Source: Flavobacteriaceae bacterium (GTDB lineage Bacteria > Bacteroidota > Bacteroidia > Flavobacteriales > Flavobacteriaceae). Taken from it: DNA of 64,000 nucleotides. Both the position numbers and the translations under genes were made by a program. Shown here piece by piece: positions 41,927 to 50,728 of this stretch. The DNA lies in contig JABHSQ010000011.1 of NCBI GenBank assembly GCA_018669795.1, forward strand, positions 1 through 64,000, given 5' to 3'. The notes beneath the pieces were generated by a model that was not told the origin of the DNA, did not search any database, and saw nothing but the letters and a program-made list of their open reading frames with translations. Position 1 is the stretch's first letter. The number at the start of each line of letters is the position of its first letter.

Positions 41927-43375
41927 ATGAAAAAAATACTAAACTATATTGACGGATCATATTGTGAACCATACACACAAGATTGGTTAGATAATTACAA
42001 TCCTTCAAAAGGAGCGGTATATTCAAAAATCGCATCTTCTTCCTCAATAGATGTAGATAAGGCATATCAAGCTGCAAAAAAAGCGTTCCCGTCATGGTCC
42101 AACACAACTATCGATGCGCGCAGTGCTATCCTTTTAAAGATAGCGAATCTAATTGAAGATAATTTAGATATGCTTGCAGAAGCAGAATCATTGGACAATG
42201 GAAAACCATTGAGCTTAGCAAAAACTGTTGATATACCAAGAGCATCTAGTAATTTTAGATTTTTCGCACATGCCATTACACAATTTGCTAGTGAAGCACA
42301 TGAAAGTGTTGGACTAGAAACCATGAACTTTACTTTAAGACAAGCTATTGGAGTTGTAGGATGCATATCCCCTTGGAATTTACCATTGTACTTATTTACT
42401 TGGAAAATTGCTCCGGCTATAGCCGCAGGGAATACTGTTGTTGCAAAACCAAGTGAAGTTACTCCTATGACGGCATTTTTATTAGGAAAAATATGTACTC
42501 AAGCTGGATTACCAAATGGAGTTTTAAATATCATTAATGGAACTGGCCCTTCTGTAGGTCAAGCAATTGTTGAACATCCCAACATTAAAGCAATTTCATT
42601 TACAGGTGGAACTAAAACTGGTGCATCAATTGCGAGAACTGCAGCACCTATGTTTAAAAAATTATCCTTAGAATTAGGTGGCAAAAATCCAAACATCATT
42701 TTTGCAGATTGTAATTATGAGAAAATGCTTTCAATTACTGTCAAATCATCTTTTGCAAATCAGGGACAAATCTGTTTATGTGGAAGTAGAATTTTTGTAG
42801 AAAAATCAATCTATTCAAAATTTAAAAATGATTTCGTTTCCAGAGTGAAAGAATTAAAAGTAGGTGACCCGTTTGCTTCTTCTACTCAAATTGGTGCTTT
42901 AGTATCAAAACCGCATCTTGATAAAGTAATGTCTTATATTGATTTAGCTAAAGAAGAAGGTGGAGAAGTTTTATATGGCGGTAATAAAGTGATAGTTAAC
43001 GGATCTGAAAATGGATATTATCTTGAACCTACTATTATAGAGGTTACAAATAATAATTGTCGTGTAAATCAAGAAGAAATTTTTGGTCCCGTAGTAACTA
43101 TGATGTCTTTTGATACTGAAGAAGATGTTTTAGAAATGGCAAATAATGTCAAGTATGGGCTTTCGGCTACTTTGTGGACTAGTAATTTAGATAGAACTAT
43201 GAGAATGTCAAAACAAATAGAATCTGGAATTGTTTGGGTAAACACTTGGCTTAATAGAGATTTAAGAACTCCTTTTGGTGGAGTTAAAAATAGTGGTGTA
43301 GGTCGCGAAGGAGGCTTTGAAGCTTTAAAATTCTTTACAGAATCTAAAAATATTTGCATTAAATATGATAATTAA
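41927..43375 (+). CDS. 2-aminomuconate semialdehyde dehydrogenase-type ALDH
   Basis: A 482-aa NAD-dependent aldehyde dehydrogenase. ALDH landmarks: ISPWNLPLYLFTWKIAPAIAAGNTVVAKPSE, SFTGGTKTGASIA, catalytic Glu in LSLELGGKNPNIIF, catalytic Cys in GQICLCGSRIFV, and FGPVVTMMSF. Context gives the substrate 2-aminomuconate-6-semialdehyde, made by ACMSD in this operon. Starts 10 bp after the RidA gene. Confidence 0.9.
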   Translation: MKKILNYIDGSYCEPYTQDWLDNYNPSKGAVYSKIASSSSIDVDKAYQAAKKAFPSWSNTTIDARSAILLKIANLIEDNLDMLAEAESLDNGKPLSLAKTVDIPRASSNFRFFAHAITQFASEAHESVGLETMNFTLRQAIGVVGCISPWNLPLYLFTWKIAPAIAAGNTVVAKPSEVTPMTAFLLGKICTQAGLPNGVLNIINGTGPSVGQAIVEHPNIKAISFTGGTKTGASIARTAAPMFKKLSLELGGKNPNIIFADCNYEKMLSITVKSSFANQGQICLCGSRIFVEKSIYSKFKNDFVSRVKELKVGDPFASSTQIGALVSKPHLDKVMSYIDLAKEEGGEVLYGGNKVIVNGSENGYYLEPTIIEVTNNNCRVNQEEIFGPVVTMMSFDTEEDVLEMANNVKYGLSATLWTSNLDRTMRMSKQIESGIVWVNTWLNRDLRTPFGGVKNSGVGREGGFEALKFFTESKNICIKYDN

Positions 43376-43391
43376 TTATTGAAATAAATAT

Positions 43392-44174
43392 ATGAATCTT
43401 AATTTAAAAAACAAAAATGCATTAATCTGTGGAAGCACAGCTGGTATTGGAAAAGCTACTGCAATGGAATTAGCTAATCTTGGTGCAAACATAACGTTGA
43501 TTGCTCGTAATGAGGAAAAGCTTAAGAAAGTAATCTCTGAATTACCAAATAATCAAGGTCAAAACCACAATTATATGGTAGCTGATTTTAATGATCCAAA
43601 TTCATTAAAAGAAACGTTATCAAATAATATGTCTAGCAATTATCATATTCTTTTAAATAACACAGGTGGACCAAAAGGAGGACCCATACTTAGTGCCGAT
43701 CTTTCAGAATTTACGGATACTTTTTCGCAACATTTACTTTGCAACCATTTATTAGTTCAAGCTGTTGTTTCTGGAATGAAAGAAAATGGCTATGGAAGAA
43801 TTATTAATATAATCTCTACTTCAGTAAAGCAGCCCATTGAAGGATTAGGAGTTAGTAATACCATACGTGGAGCTGTTGCAAATTGGAGTAAAACTTTAGC
43901 TTCTGAACTCGGACCATTTGGAATTACAGTTAACAATGTGTTGCCAGGAGCTACAGCTACAGAACGTTTGGATCAAATTATGGTAAACGTCGGTAAAAAG
44001 ATTGGAAAATCTCCTGAAGAAGCGAGTAGGGTCATGAGAAGTACTATTCCAGCTACTAGATTTGCCCAACCTGAAGAAATAGCATATGCAGTCGTATTTT
44101 TAGCTAGTGAAGCAGCAGGGTATATCAATGGTATTAATTTACCAGTTGATGGCGGCAGAACTAAATGCTTATAG
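43392..44174 (+). CDS. SDR-family protein with altered catalytic tetrad
   Basis: A 260-aa short-chain dehydrogenase/reductase. The cofactor motif is GSTAGIG at 14-20 and the NNTGG at 89-93 replaces the usual NNAG. In the active-site region the Ser is Ser142, but the Tyr and Lys of YxxxK are Ser155 and Arg159 (SNTIR). It belongs to the SDR-like subgroup found in kynurenine operons that lacks the classical tetrad, so dehydrogenase activity is doubtful. It lies between the semialdehyde dehydrogenase and ACMSD. Confidence 0.88.
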   Translation: MNLNLKNKNALICGSTAGIGKATAMELANLGANITLIARNEEKLKKVISELPNNQGQNHNYMVADFNDPNSLKETLSNNMSSNYHILLNNTGGPKGGPILSADLSEFTDTFSQHLLCNHLLVQAVVSGMKENGYGRIINIISTSVKQPIEGLGVSNTIRGAVANWSKTLASELGPFGITVNNVLPGATATERLDQIMVNVGKKIGKSPEEASRVMRSTIPATRFAQPEEIAYAVVFLASEAAGYINGINLPVDGGRTKCL

Positions 44175-44203
44175 AAAAATCATATAACAAACATTAAAAA
44201 ATA

Positions 44204-44218
44204 CCGGATCAAGTCCGG
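44204..44218. repeat. REP-like palindromic hairpin between SDR and ACMSD genes
   Basis: CCGGA-tcaag-TCCGG, a GC-rich 5-bp stem in an AT-rich region, within the 50-bp gap. It resembles the dispersed ccggatcaagtccgg intergenic palindromes of many bacteria. No T-run follows, so it is not a terminator. Confidence 0.55.
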
Positions 44219-44224
44219 CAATTT

Positions 44225-45307
44225 ATGGAACGAAAATTAAGAATCAACGGACACTCACACCTTCTTCCTTATCCAGAAGAAATTCCTCAGTTTATGAAAG
44301 ATAATGGTATTTTTTGGGTTGATAAAGATCGTAATTTTATGCTTCAAAAAAATTGGAAACGACCTGTAACAGACTCTAGTTTCTTTTTAAATGAAAAGCT
44401 AGAATGGATGGAAAAATTTAAAATTGATCACGCAGTCGTTTTAAATCTATCTCAACTTTATGGAAATGGATTGCGACTAGAAGAAATGAAGCAAGCACTT
44501 CGATTTCAAAATGATTTTAATGCTAAAGTTCAACAAGATCATCCTTCAAAATTTACCTGCGGTTTTGTAGTACACCCTGGCTATGGAAGAGGTGCCTTGT
44601 GGGAAATAGAAAGATGTGTGGAGGAATTAGGTTTAAATTTACTTTGTCTACCAACCCATTATATGGACACCATAGGTACTTGGCGGTGTATTTTTGATAA
44701 AGAAAATGAACCTATTTTTGAATTGGCCAACAAATACAATCTTGCTTTAGAAATTCATCCTTATGATGGTGAAAAATTTATAAAATTAGAAAATACTGCT
44801 TGGCGTTTTCATTTGATATGGATGTTAGCTCAATGTGCTGATGCTTATCATTTTTTTACATTAAATGGATATGCTGATAAATTTCCAAATATGAGAACTT
44901 GTTTTGCTCATGGAGGTCAATTGGCTCAAATGAATTTAGGAAGACGTATTCAAGGATTTGATGGAAGACCTGATTTATTTGAGGGTAAAGTACATCCAAG
45001 GAAATCTGTTGCTCATAAAAATATATTTTTCGATACATTAGTCCACGATACAGGTTCTTTACAATTAATGGTAAAAAACCAAACTTCAAGGCAAATAATT
45101 ATGGGCTTAGATGATCCTTATCCTTTGGGTGAAATGGAAAGTAAAAATCAATCCTCATATCCAGGAAAAATTTTAGATTTGGCACAAGAACAAAAAATAT
45201 TAACCACAGAAGAATGTGATGCTATATGGGATCATAATGTACTGCAATGGTTATTTGGTGATAATAAAAAAAAGAAACAAGATTTAATCAATAAAATACT
45301 GAGTTAA
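44225..45307 (+). CDS. 2-amino-3-carboxymuconate-6-semialdehyde decarboxylase
   Basis: A 360-aa amidohydrolase-fold enzyme of the ACMSD family. HxH metal motif in NGHSHLLP (residues 9 and 11), HPGYGRGALWEIERCVEEL, CLPTHYMDTIGTW, EIHPYDGEKF, CFAHGGQLAQMNLGRR, and FFDTLVHDTGSLQLM ending in GLDDPYPLGE with the catalytic Asp. It decarboxylates the product of 3-hydroxyanthranilate dioxygenase to 2-aminomuconate semialdehyde. The dioxygenase gene is not in the window. Confidence 0.93.
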   Translation: MERKLRINGHSHLLPYPEEIPQFMKDNGIFWVDKDRNFMLQKNWKRPVTDSSFFLNEKLEWMEKFKIDHAVVLNLSQLYGNGLRLEEMKQALRFQNDFNAKVQQDHPSKFTCGFVVHPGYGRGALWEIERCVEELGLNLLCLPTHYMDTIGTWRCIFDKENEPIFELANKYNLALEIHPYDGEKFIKLENTAWRFHLIWMLAQCADAYHFFTLNGYADKFPNMRTCFAHGGQLAQMNLGRRIQGFDGRPDLFEGKVHPRKSVAHKNIFFDTLVHDTGSLQLMVKNQTSRQIIMGLDDPYPLGEMESKNQSSYPGKILDLAQEQKILTTEECDAIWDHNVLQWLFGDNKKKKQDLINKILS

Positions 45308-45311
45308 TTTG

Positions 45312-45953
45312 ATGCATTTTATATCAGAAAAACTAGATAATTATGTGATTTCTCATTCTCAAGAAGAACCAGAATTATTACAAGAATTAAGTCGCGAAAC
45401 TTGGCGAAAAGTTTTAGCACCTAGAATGTTAAGTGGTCATTTTCAAGGAAGGGTTTTAAGTATGATTTCCAAATTGATCAATCCGAAAAACATATTAGAA
45501 ATAGGGACTTATACGGGATATTCTGCTTTGTGTTTAGCAGAGGGAATGCAATCAAAAGGAAAATTACACACCATTGACACCAATGAAGAATTGTATGATT
45601 TACAAAGAAAATATTTTAACAAGTCCAATTATGGCGATCAAATAATTCAACATGTTGGTAATGCTTTAGCTATAATACCCCATTTAGAAGAAGCTTTTGA
45701 TCTAATTTTTATAGATGCTGACAAACAAAATTATCCCAATTATTTAGATATCTTACTACCAAAACTTAAAACTGGATCCGTTATATTAAGTGACAATGTA
45801 TTATGGACAGGAAAAGTAATAGAACCATTAATTAAAGGAGATAAAGATACCGAAGCACTTTTAAAATATAATAAAATGGTAAATAAACACCCTCAACTAG
45901 AAACAGTGTTATTACCTATTCGTGACGGCTTAACGATAACAAGAGTAAAATAA
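45312..45953 (+). CDS. O-methyltransferase, catechol-OMT-like
   Basis: A 213-aa class I O-methyltransferase: SAM motif ILEIGTYTGYSALCLAEGM, LHTIDTNEELYDLQRKYF, metal-binding Asp in DLIFIDADKQNYPNY, and ILSDNVLWTG. These act on catechols and similar compounds with a divalent metal. It begins 4 bp after ACMSD (ATG 45312; a TTG three bases earlier is possible), so it belongs to the operon, and 3-hydroxyanthranilate or a related catechol-like intermediate is a conceivable substrate. That is inference from position. Confidence 0.88.
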   Translation: MHFISEKLDNYVISHSQEEPELLQELSRETWRKVLAPRMLSGHFQGRVLSMISKLINPKNILEIGTYTGYSALCLAEGMQSKGKLHTIDTNEELYDLQRKYFNKSNYGDQIIQHVGNALAIIPHLEEAFDLIFIDADKQNYPNYLDILLPKLKTGSVILSDNVLWTGKVIEPLIKGDKDTEALLKYNKMVNKHPQLETVLLPIRDGLTITRVK

Positions 45954-46271
45954 TTAAAACTTTCTCTTTATAGATCCAGTAATATCATCTATTGTATCCT
46001 TCACGTTTTTTATTTCAGGGGATATATCTTTGGTGAAATTATGCTTAAAATCATCTTTTAATTTTTCAGGAGATTCTAAATCAATTCCCTCTTTTTTTGC
46101 ACTTTTATTAATTTCACTTTTAATATCGTTAGTTGCATCTTTGATTTGGCGCATACCTTTTCCCAAACCTCTAGCAATTTCTGGAACTTTATCTGCACCA
46201 AAAACCATTAACACAATAAAAACGATAAAAAATATCTCTGCTCCACTAATAAATAAAGGAAATGTAATCAT
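45954..46271 (-). CDS. tatA: Sec-independent protein translocase TatA/TatB-type subunit
   Basis: A 105-aa protein: N-terminal TM helix (about 8-22) with the conserved F-G of VFGADKVPEIARGLGKGMRQIKD, then an amphipathic helix and a charged tail. It forms the Tat pore or the receptor unit for folded-protein export. Its amphipathic helix (IARGLGKGMRQIKDATNDIK) and length fit TatA/E. No tatC is adjacent. It is convergent with the O-methyltransferase gene, with no spacer. Confidence 0.92.
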   Translation of the reverse strand: MITFPLFISGAEIFFIVFIVLMVFGADKVPEIARGLGKGMRQIKDATNDIKSEINKSAKKEGIDLESPEKLKDDFKHNFTKDISPEIKNVKDTIDDITGSIKRKF

Positions 46272-46346
46272 ATCACAAATATAAGTGTTTTGAAACTAAG
46301 CAAAGCAATCAAAAAAGGTTCAGCTATTGTATTATTATAAAAGTTC

Positions 46347-46354
46347 TATATTTG
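46347..46354 (+). promoter_or_regulatory. -7 box of the haem-binding-protein gene
   Basis: TATATTTG fits TAnnTTTG, 24 bp before the ATG at 46379. A TTG at 46327-46329 is 17 bp upstream, slightly close for -33. Confidence 0.5.
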
Positions 46355-46378
46355 TAAGTGACCTAAATTTAAAAATTA

Positions 46379-46864
46379 ATGAAATTTTTGAAATTAAATA
46401 AAAAAAGAAAACTAATAATAGTCTATATAATTGCAACAAAGTTATTATTTGTTGCAATACAATTTCTCCCTGTAAATAAACCTAAAATAATAGTTACTAA
46501 TCCTAATGATTTAATTGCATCTACTAACATACCTAAAAATGTAGCTTTACAAATAAAAACCTCTTGTTATGACTGTCACTCTAATGAAACAAAATTACCT
46601 TGGTATTCATCTATTGCTCCAACAAATTGGTTTATTTATAGACATATCAATAAAGGTAGAGAAGAATTGAATTTTTCTAATTGGAATGCCCTAAGTAAAG
46701 AAGAAAAAGAAGAAAAATTAGATGATATTTCAACTGTTGTATCTGGTGATGAGATGCCTTTAAAAAAATATAGTATTGTACATCCTAAATCAAAGTTATC
46801 TAAAAAAGAAAAAGAAGATATAATCAATTGGACTTATAAATTATTAGGTTCTCTCTATAAATAA
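46379..46864 (+). CDS. Membrane-anchored haem-binding (CxxCH) protein
   Basis: A 161-aa protein with an N-terminal membrane helix (about 12-28) and a haem-binding domain: SCYDCHSNETKLPWYSSIAPTNWFIYRHINKGREELNFSNW (CxxCH at about 64-68), then EKLDDISTVVSGDEMPLKKYSIVHPKSKLS with the distal Met/His region. This is the family annotated as haem-binding domain protein in Bacteroidota, probably a periplasmic electron carrier or sensor. A strong terminator follows. Divergent from tatA. Confidence 0.88.
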   Translation: MKFLKLNKKRKLIIVYIIATKLLFVAIQFLPVNKPKIIVTNPNDLIASTNIPKNVALQIKTSCYDCHSNETKLPWYSSIAPTNWFIYRHINKGREELNFSNWNALSKEEKEEKLDDISTVVSGDEMPLKKYSIVHPKSKLSKKEKEDIINWTYKLLGSLYK

Positions 46865-46900
46865 TAAATCAAATATAAGAGATAAAATTTTTTCAATTAA

Positions 46901-46937
46901 AAGCCACTAATAAAGTTTTAATTAGTGGCTTTTTTTA
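46901..46937. terminator. Rho-independent terminator between convergent genes
   Basis: An 11-bp stem, AAGCCACTAAT/ATTAGTGGCTT (46901-46911 and 46921-46931), with a 9-nt loop and T-run. It serves the haem-binding gene and, in reverse, the M1 peptidase gene. Confidence 0.9.
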
Positions 46938-46966
46938 ATATCAATTTAACTCAACTAAATTTAATG

Positions 46967-49273
46967 CTATCCTTTTATTTTATTTTCTTTAAAAGAATCA
47001 AATGCACCTAATTTTTTACGTTTAGGCCAGGTATTATTTGAAGTATCTACATCTGCTGTTTCTTCATCTGGATCTACTACAATTTTAGTAATCTCTTTAT
47101 CGGAAGCAATTACTTTCCCTACAGACTGATCACTTGTTTTCCATATTTGTACAGGGTAGGTAACTCTTTCAGTAGTTCCATCACTATAGGTGTATTCAGC
47201 AATGATTGGCATCGGTAATCTTCCTGGTTTCTCAAAAGTTACTTCATAGAAAAATTTGGGCTTTTTTAGTTTTGCTATTTCTTCGGGGCTTAAATTATCC
47301 ATGATGTATTCTTGCAATGAAGAAACATCGTCTAAACTAGAACTACGCATGCTCTCTTCAAAATTATCACTACCTTCTTCTACTAAATATACCAATGGAG
47401 GAAGATCACTTTCTTTCATTCCCCTAGCGGTCATCATTTCTTCAACTTCTTTAGTCATTTTTGAAGTAACAAAGTATTTCTTGACCTCTCCTACTCCAAT
47501 ATCCACCACATTAGTGGTATAAAACCATCCTCTCCAAAACCAATCTAAATCCATTGCCGAAGCGTCTTCCATGGTACGGAAAAAATCTTCAGGTGATGGA
47601 TGTTTAAACATCCATCTTTGAGCATATGTTTTAAATGAATAATCAAATAATTCTCTGCCCATTACGGTTTCTCTTAATATATTTAATCCCGTTCCGGGTT
47701 TAGAATAACCATTCGCGCCAAAATTATAAGTATTTAATCCTTTTGTCATAATTGGAGCAATCGAATTTTGATCTCCGGACATATAACTTACAATATTTTT
47801 TGCAGGCCCTCTTCTTGATGGATATTTTTTATTAGGAGCTATTGCATCAGGGTATTTTTCGCCAAAATCTTGTTCTGCTATATATTGCACAAAAGTATTA
47901 ATTCCTTCATCCATCCATGTCCACTGACGCTCATCACTATTTATAATCATTGGAAAATAATTATGTCCTACTTCATGAATTATAACTCCAAACATACCAT
48001 ATTTTACACGTTCGCTATAGGTTCCGTCTTTTTCTGGACGGCCATAATTCCAACATATCATTGGATATTCCATTCCTTGATTTTTAGCGTGTACTGAAAT
48101 TGCTTTAGGATAGGGGTAATCAAATGTCATTCTTGAATATGTTTCTAAAGTACTAGCAACTAATTTAGTTGACCAATCTTCCCATAAAGGATTTCCCTCT
48201 TTAGGATACATTGAAACTGCCATCACTTCTCTTTCTCCAACTTTAACTGCCATCATATCCCATATAAATCTTCTTGAACTTGCAAATGCATAGTCCCGAA
48301 CATTTTTTGCTTTGAATTTCCAAGTTTTTTTATTCGCATCAAAACTTGTTGAAGCTTCATCTGCTTCATCTTGAGTTACAATTATTACTGGCTCATCATA
48401 CGACTTTTTAGCCTTATCATAACGGGTCATCATTTCTTTACTAAAAACTTCTTTTCTGTTTTGAAGTACTCCAGTTCCATCTAAAATATGATCTGCAGGT
48501 ACTGTGATATTTACTTCATAATCTCCAAATACTAAAGCAAATTCATCTCTTCCCCAAAACTGACTATTTTGCCAACCTTCAACATCACTATATACTGCCA
48601 TTCTTGGAAAAAACTGAGCAATTACATACGCACGATTTCCATCTTCAAATTCTTCATAACCACTACGACCACGACCGTTTACATGATTATTAATGTTATA
48701 CCACCAACGAATAGAGAAAACAAATTTATCTCCGTTATTCATACTTTTTGGTAATTCAATCCGCATCATAGTGCGATTTATTATATAGTCTAAATCATTT
48801 CCATTGTTATCCTTAATAGATTGTATGTTAAATCCACCATCAAATCCTTCTCCCATGTATTGATTTACAAAGTTTCCAGCCATATCTGCTGGAGCTGCAC
48901 CACTAGATACAATTAAAGGGCTTTTAGAGTCCTTAGCACGCATATTTTGATCTAACTGAACCCAAATATAGTCCAAAACATCTGGAGAGTTATTGGTATA
49001 AGTAATCGTTTCATAACCCGTAAGTTTTTTGTTTTTATCATCAAGTTCTATATCCATAACATAATCTGCTTGTTGCTGATAATAAGCTGGCCCTGGGGCT
49101 CCACTTGCAGACCTGTATTGGTTAGGAGTTGAAAACTCTTCATATAATTGTTTAAAAGGGTTGTTATTGTAGTGTCCTGGGACACGTTCTTCCTTTTGAT
49201 CTTCTTCTTGTGAATAACTAAATCCAGTTGCTAGCAATAAAACAAATAAAGTTAAAGTTTTAAATGATTGCAT
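46967..49273 (-). CDS. M1-family metallopeptidase (aminopeptidase N type)
   Basis: A 768-aa exported zinc peptidase: signal peptide (1-20, ending GFSYS), an N-terminal beta domain, and the catalytic domain with GMEYPMICWN (GAMEN-like), HEVGHNYFPM (HExxH) and the downstream Glu in WTWMDEGINTF. A C-terminal extension follows. It probably degrades peptides in the periplasm. It is followed in the same orientation by DUF6702 and carboxypeptidase-regulatory genes upstream (49.3-50.6 kb), a common trio in flavobacteria. Confidence 0.93.
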   Translation of the reverse strand: MQSFKTLTLFVLLLATGFSYSQEEDQKEERVPGHYNNNPFKQLYEEFSTPNQYRSASGAPGPAYYQQQADYVMDIELDDKNKKLTGYETITYTNNSPDVLDYIWVQLDQNMRAKDSKSPLIVSSGAAPADMAGNFVNQYMGEGFDGGFNIQSIKDNNGNDLDYIINRTMMRIELPKSMNNGDKFVFSIRWWYNINNHVNGRGRSGYEEFEDGNRAYVIAQFFPRMAVYSDVEGWQNSQFWGRDEFALVFGDYEVNITVPADHILDGTGVLQNRKEVFSKEMMTRYDKAKKSYDEPVIIVTQDEADEASTSFDANKKTWKFKAKNVRDYAFASSRRFIWDMMAVKVGEREVMAVSMYPKEGNPLWEDWSTKLVASTLETYSRMTFDYPYPKAISVHAKNQGMEYPMICWNYGRPEKDGTYSERVKYGMFGVIIHEVGHNYFPMIINSDERQWTWMDEGINTFVQYIAEQDFGEKYPDAIAPNKKYPSRRGPAKNIVSYMSGDQNSIAPIMTKGLNTYNFGANGYSKPGTGLNILRETVMGRELFDYSFKTYAQRWMFKHPSPEDFFRTMEDASAMDLDWFWRGWFYTTNVVDIGVGEVKKYFVTSKMTKEVEEMMTARGMKESDLPPLVYLVEEGSDNFEESMRSSSLDDVSSLQEYIMDNLSPEEIAKLKKPKFFYEVTFEKPGRLPMPIIAEYTYSDGTTERVTYPVQIWKTSDQSVGKVIASDKEITKIVVDPDEETADVDTSNNTWPKRKKLGAFDSFKENKIKG

Positions 49274-49339
49274 ATTTAAATAATTATTTTTTTTATGAAG
49301 GCATAAATATAGTTTTCTTAGAGATATTTTGAGGCTTGT

Positions 49340-49849
49340 TTAATTAAATTTTAACAGTCCATAGGGATGGTTTTTATCTAAAATCATGTTTCTGTTAGCA
49401 TCTGGTGTGATCATATGAATAATATTTTGTTGTTCTGGAAACATATCAAAAAGAATTTTATTTTTAATTTCAATAGAGGTAAGTTCTGAAATATTTTTAA
49501 TTTCAAAATACATATTTACGATATCAATATCGTATTCTTTTCCTATATAAATAAGTTCAACAGGCTTATTATTTACATTAATTTTAAGTTTTTGATTAAC
49601 GTATTTTTTTAAATAATTAATATCAGTTTTTGTTTCTTTTTTTGGATTTAAAACTATTAAATGACTGTACCTTTCTTGAAGCACTTTTTCTAGATCTTCA
49701 ACAAATATTTTTGAAATAATTTGAATTGTTTGCATTTCTGGCACATATTCTACATTCGTTGTACTCACATAAAACTTATGAGATATAGAGCTTATTAATA
49801 TTGGAAATAAAATCAGTACAAGAGTAGTTTTAAAAAATTTCATATTCAT
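49340..49849 (-). CDS. DUF6702-type exported protein
   Basis: A 169-aa protein with a signal peptide (1 to about 21) and a mature domain of the DUF6702 kind: SHKFYVSTTNVEYVPEMQTIQIISKIFVEDLEKVLQ, LKKYVNQKLKINVNNKP, and the end HPYGLLKFN. No function is known. It lies between the carboxypeptidase-regulatory-domain gene (31 bp upstream) and the M1 peptidase gene (66 bp downstream), and the three are probably one operon. Confidence 0.85.
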   Translation of the reverse strand: MNMKFFKTTLVLILFPILISSISHKFYVSTTNVEYVPEMQTIQIISKIFVEDLEKVLQERYSHLIVLNPKKETKTDINYLKKYVNQKLKINVNNKPVELIYIGKEYDIDIVNMYFEIKNISELTSIEIKNKILFDMFPEQQNIIHMITPDANRNMILDKNHPYGLLKFN

Positions 49850-49880
49850 AAGACTGTTTATATAAAAAATAGTTACACTA

Positions 49881-50645
49881 TTATTTTTTTATTATTTTTA
49901 TTCTTGGAACATATATCTTAGATTTTTCATTAAATATTTGTAGAACTCCTGCAAAATTTTGTCTATTGTAATCTGAATTCAATGTGGTGGTTTCGATACA
50001 AAATAACAGAAAATCATATAATTTATTATTTGGAATACGGTAAGCATCCTCAAAAAACTTAAACCCATAATAATCTATAATTTCTACAACTGTTAAATTT
50101 TCCTTAGTCCACTTTCGTTGAATTTTTAATTTTTTATAGTAACCCCCAATATGTTTGTATAATGCCTCTATATTAACACTTAAAGGAAATGCCGCAGCTG
50201 CTAGAGGTACTATTTTTTCTTCGGGTTCTCCTTTAAAACCAGGTATTCCTACATCATCAAAATTAAACGTTTCTTCTACTTTTATATTTTTTAAATCTGT
50301 AGAAAGATCCCCTGTTAGTGTATTTCCGATAAACACCTCATCTAATTCATTAACTAGTTCGTTTAAGTTAATATTGATTATTTTTTTATGGTAAATATCT
50401 TCTGTAATTATCAATTCTTTAATCTGATATTTTACAGAAGAAAATATAATGGTATCTAGAACTTGTATTCTAATAACGAATTCTCCAAATTCATTAGTAA
50501 CGGTATTATATCTAGATGTTTTATTTAATATATGGATTCCTTCAACATCAAAATCATTTATGACCTTACCGTGTAAATTTATTTGTTGACTAATTGCTAT
50601 ATTAAATACCAAAAGGAATAATAAAGAAAGTAGTTGTTTGCTCAT
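49881..50645 (-). CDS. Exported carboxypeptidase-regulatory-like domain protein
   Basis: A 254-aa protein with a signal peptide (1-19, ending AISQ) and a CarboxypepD_reg-like beta domain (20-95: INLHGKVINDFDVEGIHILNKTSRYNTVTNEFGEFVIRI). The rest is an unassigned region with YGFKFFEDAYRIPN. Such proteins occur at the periplasmic or outer-membrane face; no receptor barrel follows, so it is a stand-alone form. First gene of the trio with DUF6702 and M1 peptidase. Confidence 0.82.
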   Translation of the reverse strand: MSKQLLSLLFLLVFNIAISQQINLHGKVINDFDVEGIHILNKTSRYNTVTNEFGEFVIRIQVLDTIIFSSVKYQIKELIITEDIYHKKIININLNELVNELDEVFIGNTLTGDLSTDLKNIKVEETFNFDDVGIPGFKGEPEEKIVPLAAAAFPLSVNIEALYKHIGGYYKKLKIQRKWTKENLTVVEIIDYYGFKFFEDAYRIPNNKLYDFLLFCIETTTLNSDYNRQNFAGVLQIFNEKSKIYVPRIKIIKK

Positions 50646-50728
50646 TATTCAAAGTTAAAAAATCATTTCTTATAAAACTCTTAAAGATTATGCAATCGTT
50701 TGTTAAATTTACGTTTTAATTCTTATTT

